From the NCBI GenBank assembly GCA_020024455.1, contig JAHHTU010000047.1:1-11725 (forward strand): DNA of 11,725 nt. The letters are read 5' to 3'. The DNA is from Anaerotignum sp. (lineage in GTDB: Bacteria > Bacillota > Clostridia > Lachnospirales > Anaerotignaceae). Made by a program: the position numbers and the translations under genes. The notes under the pieces are model-generated. The model made no database searches and was not told where the DNA came from. It saw only the letters and a list, made by a program, of their open reading frames with translations. This document shows, in pieces, positions 7,116 through 11,725 of this stretch. Position 1 is the first letter of the stretch; each line of letters starts with the position of its first letter.

Positions 7116-8459
7116 ATGGGTATTCTAAATGCCGATTATACGTTATTTCCGGATACCGTTTCTTGTGCCGATTTGGTACAAGCAAATCTGACGCTTTGTG
7201 CCGCACCTGATATCGTATCCAATCCGGCAGATATTGTTTTGTTGTTAGACCGTTCCGGCAGTATGTACGGCACACCTTTGTGTGCATTGAAAACCGGTGT
7301 CAAACAATTTCTTTCGATATTAGACACGTCAAATATGGGGCAAATCGGCGGTGGTAGCAGTGTCAGTATTGTGACATTTTCCGACACTGCCATACAGGAA
7401 ACGCCTTTCTTGACAGCAACAGACACCCTCTGCCAAGCGGTCGATGCCATTGTTGCAGAAGGTGCTACCAACCATACCGCCGGCTTTGCCACTGCCGTAT
7501 CCCTATTGGAACATCATACAGAACGTCAAAAAATCATCGTTCTGTTTACCGATGGACAAAGCAGTGTCGGTAGCTGTGTATCTGCCATCACCGATGATGC
7601 AAAAGCACAAGGCATTTTGATTTATGGTATCTTGTTGCAAAGTGATTTTTGCACAGAAACACCACAGGCAAGCGATTGGGTAACGCAACCGTCATCTGAC
7701 TATCTTTTTGTTGCTCCTACGGCACAGGATTTGGAGACACGTTTTGCAGACTTGGCAAAAAATATGGTACAAACAGGTGCTTCCCATGTGCATATCATGT
7801 GTAGTGTATCCGATGTATTTTCTGTCTCAGAGCTATTGCCCTCCAAAGGCAGTATACAACCGCTTTCCAACAATCGTTATCTTTGGTATCTTGATACATT
7901 GGGGGAAACAGACACAGAATGTGCTTCTTTGCAAATCAAATTGCAATATATCGGCACTACCGCAACAAAAGTACAACCCCTCACACAGATTACGTATCAA
8001 GACAGCCAACAACATAACGTCACATTCCCTTTGCAAACACTATCTGTCCGCTGTCCATATGAGGTTGGGTCTTGCCCCGAAACCGTTTCTTTCTGCATCG
8101 AACCCAACCAAAGCCAAGTTTCTTATGACTTGGGGCATTTTGATGTACAGCATTTTGGCACCATTTTGGAATGTTCTTTGACGTTACGCCAAGTCCGTCC
8201 AAACCATCGTACCGCCTTGGCACTCATTCTCACCGAAACAGACCATACAGGGGCAACACACCCACGTGGATTTCAAACATTTACCATACCTGCACACAAT
8301 CAACCATGCCCACAAGATATTGTATGCAACCACATTCGGTTTATATTGCCTGCACTGCCTTTGTCAGATGAAACTGTGCAAAACTGTCAACCACGCAATC
8401 TGCATATGCAGGTATTGGCACATAACATTGATACAGCATTTCATTGTGACACAGAATAA
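7116..8459 (+). CDS. von Willebrand factor A domain protein, uncharacterised
   Basis: This is a 447-residue protein without signal peptide or membrane segment, so probably cytosolic. A vWA domain spans about residues 38-235. Its metal-ion-dependent adhesion site looks complete: DRSGS with Asp45, Ser47 and Ser49, Thr118 in EGATNHT, and Asp146 in VLFTDG. Such domains bind partner proteins through a divalent metal. The C-terminal half (about 240-447) is beta-rich, contains several cysteines, and carries blocks such as LTLRQVRPNHRTALALILTE and RGFQTFTIPAHN, which I cannot assign to a named domain. The ATG at 7116 has GGAGG 8 bases upstream; the in-frame ATG at 7101 contains that site and is less likely. 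The long open frame upstream of 7101 is the reverse of tspO, not coding. The gene is monocistronic, with a terminator about 70 bases past the stop. Confidence 0.88.
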   Translation: MGILNADYTLFPDTVSCADLVQANLTLCAAPDIVSNPADIVLLLDRSGSMYGTPLCALKTGVKQFLSILDTSNMGQIGGGSSVSIVTFSDTAIQETPFLTATDTLCQAVDAIVAEGATNHTAGFATAVSLLEHHTERQKIIVLFTDGQSSVGSCVSAITDDAKAQGILIYGILLQSDFCTETPQASDWVTQPSSDYLFVAPTAQDLETRFADLAKNMVQTGASHVHIMCSVSDVFSVSELLPSKGSIQPLSNNRYLWYLDTLGETDTECASLQIKLQYIGTTATKVQPLTQITYQDSQQHNVTFPLQTLSVRCPYEVGSCPETVSFCIEPNQSQVSYDLGHFDVQHFGTILECSLTLRQVRPNHRTALALILTETDHTGATHPRGFQTFTIPAHNQPCPQDIVCNHIRFILPALPLSDETVQNCQPRNLHMQVLAHNIDTAFHCDTE

Positions 8460-8526
8460 ATCTATGCATACTTTTTTGATTTATGCATCTGAACAAAAAA
8501 TTATCTTGTATGTCTCCACCATTTTA

Positions 8527-8558
8527 GGGCGACTGTTTTAAAACAGCCGCTCTTTTTT
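8527..8558 (+). terminator. Intrinsic terminator after the vWA gene
   Basis: A stem of GGGCGACTG with CAGCCGCTC (one A-C mismatch and one G-T pair), extended by TTTT/AAAA at the tip, is followed by T6. It is the natural end of the vWA transcript. Confidence 0.8.
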
Positions 8559-8726
8559 ACGCACAAAATAAATGTGCCGTTTCATGTTGAAAACGCCTCT
8601 CTTTTTCGTGTGTTGTCTGTTTGCAATATACTCGGGTGATTTATCATCTGGGATATCCGACGGCACAAATAGGATATTTTTTCCATAAAACAGTTTCCCG
8701 TCATCAATCTCTGTATATTTTCTCAA
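8538..8726 (-). CDS. Doubtful small reading frame, 62 residues, possible gene remnant
   Basis: The frame starts with TTG, with AGGGGG 9 bases upstream, and encodes a basic peptide (contains GKLFYGKNILFVPSDIPDD) that I do not recognise. The frame is open without a stop for nine more codons upstream, so it could be the end of a decayed gene. Its stop codon falls inside the tip of the vWA terminator hairpin, which argues against it being an active gene. No signal peptide or membrane segment is evident. It may be chance or a remnant left when the neighbouring protease gene arrived. Confidence 0.2.
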   Translation of the reverse strand: MRKYTEIDDGKLFYGKNILFVPSDIPDDKSPEYIANRQHTKKRGVFNMKRHIYFVRKKERLF

Positions 8727-8740
8727 ATCACGATACCCCC

Positions 8741-8769
8741 TGATGTAGTATTTTTATGTTCCTACATCA
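8741..8769. repeat. Inverted repeat, 8-bp arms with 13-base loop
   Basis: TGATGTAG at 8741-8748 and its exact complement CTACATCA at 8762-8769 flank an AT-rich loop. There is no U tract, so it is not a typical terminator. It could be a protein-binding site or a remnant of a mobile element end; nothing in the sequence decides this. Confidence 0.45.
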
Positions 8770-8856
8770 TAACATCATGTGGTACTTTGTCATTGTCCGT
8801 TTTACCCAATCGTTGCAGGATATTTGAAGCTGCGGGAATATACGTGCAGGGAAGTA

Positions 8857-8886
8857 TTTACTTTTAAAGCCTAAATGTATTATAAT
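8857..8886 (+). promoter_or_regulatory. Promoter of the C66 protease gene
   Basis: A perfect -10 TATAAT at 8881-8886 has a -35 TTTACT (4 of 6 consensus) at 8857-8862 with an 18-base spacer. Transcription would begin near 8893 and give a leader of about 60 bases before the GTG start. No clear operator or riboswitch is visible. Confidence 0.6.
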
Positions 8887-8955
8887 GAAATTGTCGAATT
8901 ATATACTCAAAACAGATAAAACCGTTAACACAAAAACGGAGATAAGGAGGAAAAT

Positions 8956-11725
8956 GTGAATAACAGGGGAAAAAGAGAAAGAACAGGTTCTCTGCTGGTG
9001 GCATTGGTGATGATACTCCAAATCTGCATTTTGCCTGTGCAGGCTGCCGAAGAGGTAAACGAAGCAGTTGCTCAACAGCAAATACAGGATTCAACGGCAG
9101 TAGAGCTACCTATGGAGGAGGTGTACCCCAGCGAGGAAAACACGTCGGGTAATACGCAGGAAGTGGAGGACACTATTGAGGAAGACATCACTGAGGGGGA
9201 CACCATTGAGGAAGACACTTCTGCGGAGGCGGAGAATCCCGCAGAAGAAGTGCCGGAGGCTGAGGTGCAAGATGTGGCAGACACGCCCGCACCGCAGCAG
9301 GAGCCTGATGCCGAAAATCTGAAAAACCATCAGGTGACTTGGCTCAAAGGCGTAACCCCGCCGAAGTTTGAAGCGGTTACGGAAAGAACCAAAGATGAAG
9401 AATATATCGTCTATAAGGCGACCTATGAGGAAGGAAACGGTTGGTATGACCTCAATAAGCGGTATGCGGGAAATGATACCTTCCTCTGCTTTGCGGTAGC
9501 GTCATCGAATGCACTGCATTGGTGGATGGATCAAAATGAAGACCATATCACTACATATATCGAACAAAATCCTAACGATAAAAAACGACAGGCATTGGAA
9601 TCGTTAAGAAAGTCTCCGGTTGACCAAACGGGCAGTAAGGTCTATGACCAGTTTTTAAAACAATTCAGTGGCAGACCTGTTGGTAATTGGCCCGATCTTT
9701 TGATAGACCAATTTATTAACGGATACAGACCCAGAGAAGACAATGGAACAAACGATGTCACACAACAGGAACAGCTATGGCAGTCAGGGGCTTCGATTCA
9801 CGATACCATCGGTTATTTTTATGATATTTTTGGCACAATCCGACTGACAGACAGACGCCTTTATTACGGAGATTATGCAGTTCTGAGCAGCGAAATAAAA
9901 TCACTTCTCTCAGACAATAAAATTATCCTTTTGAACTTTTCCGCCGGAAGACGTGAGCACGTTGTTACGGTTTGGGGGGCAGAATACGATGCGCACAATC
10001 AGCTAAAAGCATTGTATATCACAGACTCAGATGATCCTGATGACAGAAATTCGAACGGTCAGTCTTATGCGATGATACGCTTAAACGTTAAGAAAAACCA
10101 GCATGGGGAAGCGGTCGTTTCGACGAATCCCAACGGTACATCTGGTAGTGTGATGACTGTGCTTCAAACGCTTCAACTGGGCGAGCCAATCTGGGAAAAA
10201 CGCCTCAATGAGCAGCCAAATGAGCAGCCAATCCCCTTGCAGCTGAGGTGGGGAAATACATCATTGAAGTACAATGGAAGACCGAATGTTCCCAATGTAA
10301 CGGCAATAAATAAGCATCAGTACGATGATTTTGGTATCTTTTTTAAAGAAAATCCCATAGATGCAGGAACCTATACACCAGAGCTTGAATTAAAGGGTAT
10401 TTCTGCCAATCGGTATAAGATTGCACCTGAATCCATTCAGACGTTTACAATTGAAAAAATACAACCTACATTTTCTTGGGGTTTTCAATATAAGACTGGG
10501 CAGGAAAATAAAGTAGCCATTTTTGATATGCAGGCAACAGGTCTGAACAGTACAAAGCTGAATGGAACCGTTCAGCTGAAAACAACCACAGATATTATCA
10601 TTGCAGATGCAATTAAGGTGGAAAACGGAAAAGCCCAATTTGTTTGTGACACAATTCCGAGCGGTACTCATACAATTCGTGCAACCTTTACGCCATCGAA
10701 TGAAGGCGTAAGCAAAAATTACACTGAGGAGCAGAGCAAGAAAAGTGTACAGGTTTATATATCCGCAAAACAAAAGCAAAACATTCAGATTGCAGAAATT
10801 CCAGAAAAGACCTTCCGACCGGAAAATCCGGAAACCTTTACGCTACAAATTACCGGCGGACAGGGTAGCGGTGCGGTCAAATACAGCTGTGACGCAGAGA
10901 ATGTCCTTTCAATCACGGGGAATCAAGCGAGGGTGATTGGTGCCGGGCAGGTTACCATTACTGCTGAAAAAGATGCAGATGAGATATATGATCGGGCAAC
11001 CGCCTCCATTACGATAACCGTTAGAAAAGCGAAAGCCCCAACGGTTGTATTTCCGACAGCAGAGCCGTTGGTTTATGGACAGATGCTTTCCGAGAGTGCT
11101 TGGATTGGTGGCAGCACACAGTACGGTGATTTTATGTGGGTGCAGGATCAGGTTCCGCCTATCGGCACTTCAACCTATGAGGTTCGCTTCACACCCCGTG
11201 CAGCATCTGACAATAATTTTGAAGATATGCAGGTGCAAACCGCAATGGTGCAGATAACAGTGCGTCAAGCGACACCTTCGGTTACTTTGCAGCATGAGGT
11301 TATGGGTGAGGGTGATGCACGCAGAGCGGTATTTTCCGTAGCTGTACAGAAATCCGGCAAGGGTAATGCACCCACAGGCAAAATAACGCTTGTGAATCGG
11401 GAGACAAACAGTGAAATTACAGAATCCATTGCACTCACAGATGGTGTAGCAGCATACACTTGGAGCAATGTGCCGGCACAGCTGTATCAGATAGAAGCAC
11501 GTTATAGCGGTGACGAAAATTACACTGCGGCAATAAGCAATGTTATTACCGTAGACCTTCGTGAAGAAGGCAACTCTGGCGGTTCTGGTGATGGTTCTGG
11601 CGGTGATTCTAACGGTTCTGATGGCGACTCTAACGGTTCTGGCGGTAACTCTAACGGTTCCGGCGGTGACTCTAACGGTTCCGACGGCGACTCTAACGGT
11701 TCCGGCGGTGACTCTAACGGTTCCG
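8956..11725 (+). CDS. Secreted IdeS/Mac-like immunoglobulin-degrading cysteine protease with Ig-like domains (3' end beyond window)
   Basis: The frame is open for 923 codons from a GTG start (AAGGAGG 5 bases upstream; the overlapping ATG runs straight into TGA) to the window end, so the gene is partial. Residues 1-30 are a signal peptide (RGKRER, hydrophobic core, VQA cleavage site). Residues 31-125 are an acidic, glutamate-rich linker. Residues about 126-400 match peptidase family C66 (IdeS/Mac of Streptococcus pyogenes), which cuts IgG in the hinge. WLKGVTPP, GWYDLNKRY, LHWWMDQN, IDQFINGYR, HVVTVWGAEYD and LYITDSD all align with IdeS from memory. Lys168, Cys178, His335, Asp357 and Asp359 correspond to IdeS Lys84, Cys94, His262, Asp284 and Asp286, with the same Lys-Cys (10) and His-Asp (22) spacing. 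Residues about 420-870 hold roughly five Ig-like modules (MBG-like, two Big_3-like, one Big_2-like, one unassigned). A Gly/Ser/Asp/Asn repeat follows, perhaps leading to a wall anchor outside the window. Glu GAG and Leu CTG codons are commoner than in neighbours. The antibody target is unknown. Confidence 0.92.
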   Translation, partial: MNNRGKRERTGSLLVALVMILQICILPVQAAEEVNEAVAQQQIQDSTAVELPMEEVYPSEENTSGNTQEVEDTIEEDITEGDTIEEDTSAEAENPAEEVPEAEVQDVADTPAPQQEPDAENLKNHQVTWLKGVTPPKFEAVTERTKDEEYIVYKATYEEGNGWYDLNKRYAGNDTFLCFAVASSNALHWWMDQNEDHITTYIEQNPNDKKRQALESLRKSPVDQTGSKVYDQFLKQFSGRPVGNWPDLLIDQFINGYRPREDNGTNDVTQQEQLWQSGASIHDTIGYFYDIFGTIRLTDRRLYYGDYAVLSSEIKSLLSDNKIILLNFSAGRREHVVTVWGAEYDAHNQLKALYITDSDDPDDRNSNGQSYAMIRLNVKKNQHGEAVVSTNPNGTSGSVMTVLQTLQLGEPIWEKRLNEQPNEQPIPLQLRWGNTSLKYNGRPNVPNVTAINKHQYDDFGIFFKENPIDAGTYTPELELKGISANRYKIAPESIQTFTIEKIQPTFSWGFQYKTGQENKVAIFDMQATGLNSTKLNGTVQLKTTTDIIIADAIKVENGKAQFVCDTIPSGTHTIRATFTPSNEGVSKNYTEEQSKKSVQVYISAKQKQNIQIAEIPEKTFRPENPETFTLQITGGQGSGAVKYSCDAENVLSITGNQARVIGAGQVTITAEKDADEIYDRATASITITVRKAKAPTVVFPTAEPLVYGQMLSESAWIGGSTQYGDFMWVQDQVPPIGTSTYEVRFTPRAASDNNFEDMQVQTAMVQITVRQATPSVTLQHEVMGEGDARRAVFSVAVQKSGKGNAPTGKITLVNRETNSEITESIALTDGVAAYTWSNVPAQLYQIEARYSGDENYTAAISNVITVDLREEGNSGGSGDGSGGDSNGSDGDSNGSGGNSNGSGGDSNGSDGDSNGSGGDSNGS
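9166..9225 (+). repeat. Two 30-base repeats in the acidic linker
   Basis: Two adjacent 10-codon units encode EDTIEEDITE and GDTIEEDTSA. The DNA copies are similar but not identical. They lie between the signal peptide and the protease domain and form part of a flexible acidic spacer that could expand or shrink by recombination. Confidence 0.65.
11599..11724 (+). repeat. 21-base tandem repeat encoding (G/D)G(D/N)SNGS
   Basis: Six successive in-frame 21-base units encode the 7-residue motif GGDSNGS, DGDSNGS or GGNSNGS. The later copies are nearly identical at the DNA level and share CTCTAACGGTTC, so the array is recently expanded or kept homogeneous. G-first and D-first units partly alternate, suggesting a 42-base higher-order unit. 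The array is still running at the right edge. It likely forms a flexible stalk between the Ig-like modules and whatever anchors the protein. Confidence 0.92.

Larger units (their letters stand above)
8559..8955. other. Mostly non-coding spacer before the protease gene
   Basis: Apart from the doubtful minus-strand frame, this stretch has no convincing gene. It holds a small inverted repeat (GCACA/TGTGC at 8561-8577), an 8-bp inverted repeat TGATGTAG/CTACATCA (8741-8748 and 8762-8769) around an AT-rich loop, and the promoter of the downstream gene. On the minus strand (about 8772-8850) a short stop-bounded frame without start codon might also be a fragment. I see no tRNA or transposase. Confidence 0.5.

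Noticed and set aside
9072..9330. Ser-rich minus-strand frames opposite the protease linker
   Set aside because: They are antisense to the acidic linker; their Ser/Val richness reflects GAG/GAC repeats read backwards.
11599..11725. Possible CRISPR array
   Set aside because: The 21-base units are directly adjacent with no spacers and stay in frame, so they are a protein-coding tandem repeat.

Overview
The window comes from a low-GC Gram-positive bacterium, most likely a gut-type member of the class Clostridia (Bacillota). This rests on strong AGGAGG ribosome binding sites, AT-rich codons, U-tract hairpin terminators, a Firmicute-style rRNA leader, and the gene set (CvpA plus a DUF5711-like protein, PepF, GlgA, TspO). 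I cannot name a genus.

Left edge (1-281): on the minus strand there is a strong TTGACA promoter followed by an rRNA-type leader with a boxA-like CTTGAAAACTGAATA motif, pointing out of the window. An rRNA operon probably starts just beyond position 1. A perfect 34-bp palindromic terminator separates it from the protein genes.

Region 282-4816 holds two minus-strand operons. One has its own promoter (-35 TTGCAA, -10 TATGAT) and encodes a membrane-anchored DUF5711-like propeller protein followed by a CvpA-family membrane protein. The other encodes oligoendopeptidase F followed by a small SMI1/KNR4 (SUKH-like) protein and ends at a hairpin terminator at 2483-2508.

Region 5103-8459 has single housekeeping or unknown genes: glycogen synthase glgA (+), a tspO-family membrane protein (-) converging on it across a shared terminator, and a cytosolic-looking von Willebrand factor A protein (+) with an intact metal site and an uncharacterised C-terminal half.

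Region 8460-8955 is mostly non-coding. It has a terminator, a doubtful small reading frame, an inverted repeat and a TATAAT promoter.

The main discovery is a large secreted protein that begins at a GTG codon at 8956 and stays open to the right edge (923 codons). Behind a signal peptide and an acidic linker it carries a complete homologue of the streptococcal immunoglobulin-cleaving protease IdeS/Mac (peptidase family C66), with the catalytic Lys, Cys, His and Asp residues at matching positions. Next come about five Ig-like modules and a Gly/Ser/Asp/Asn 7-residue tandem repeat that is still running at the window end. Its codon use differs from its neighbours. I infer a surface or secreted antibody-targeting protease in a non-streptococcal host, possibly acquired by transfer. 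Its substrate cannot be told from sequence.
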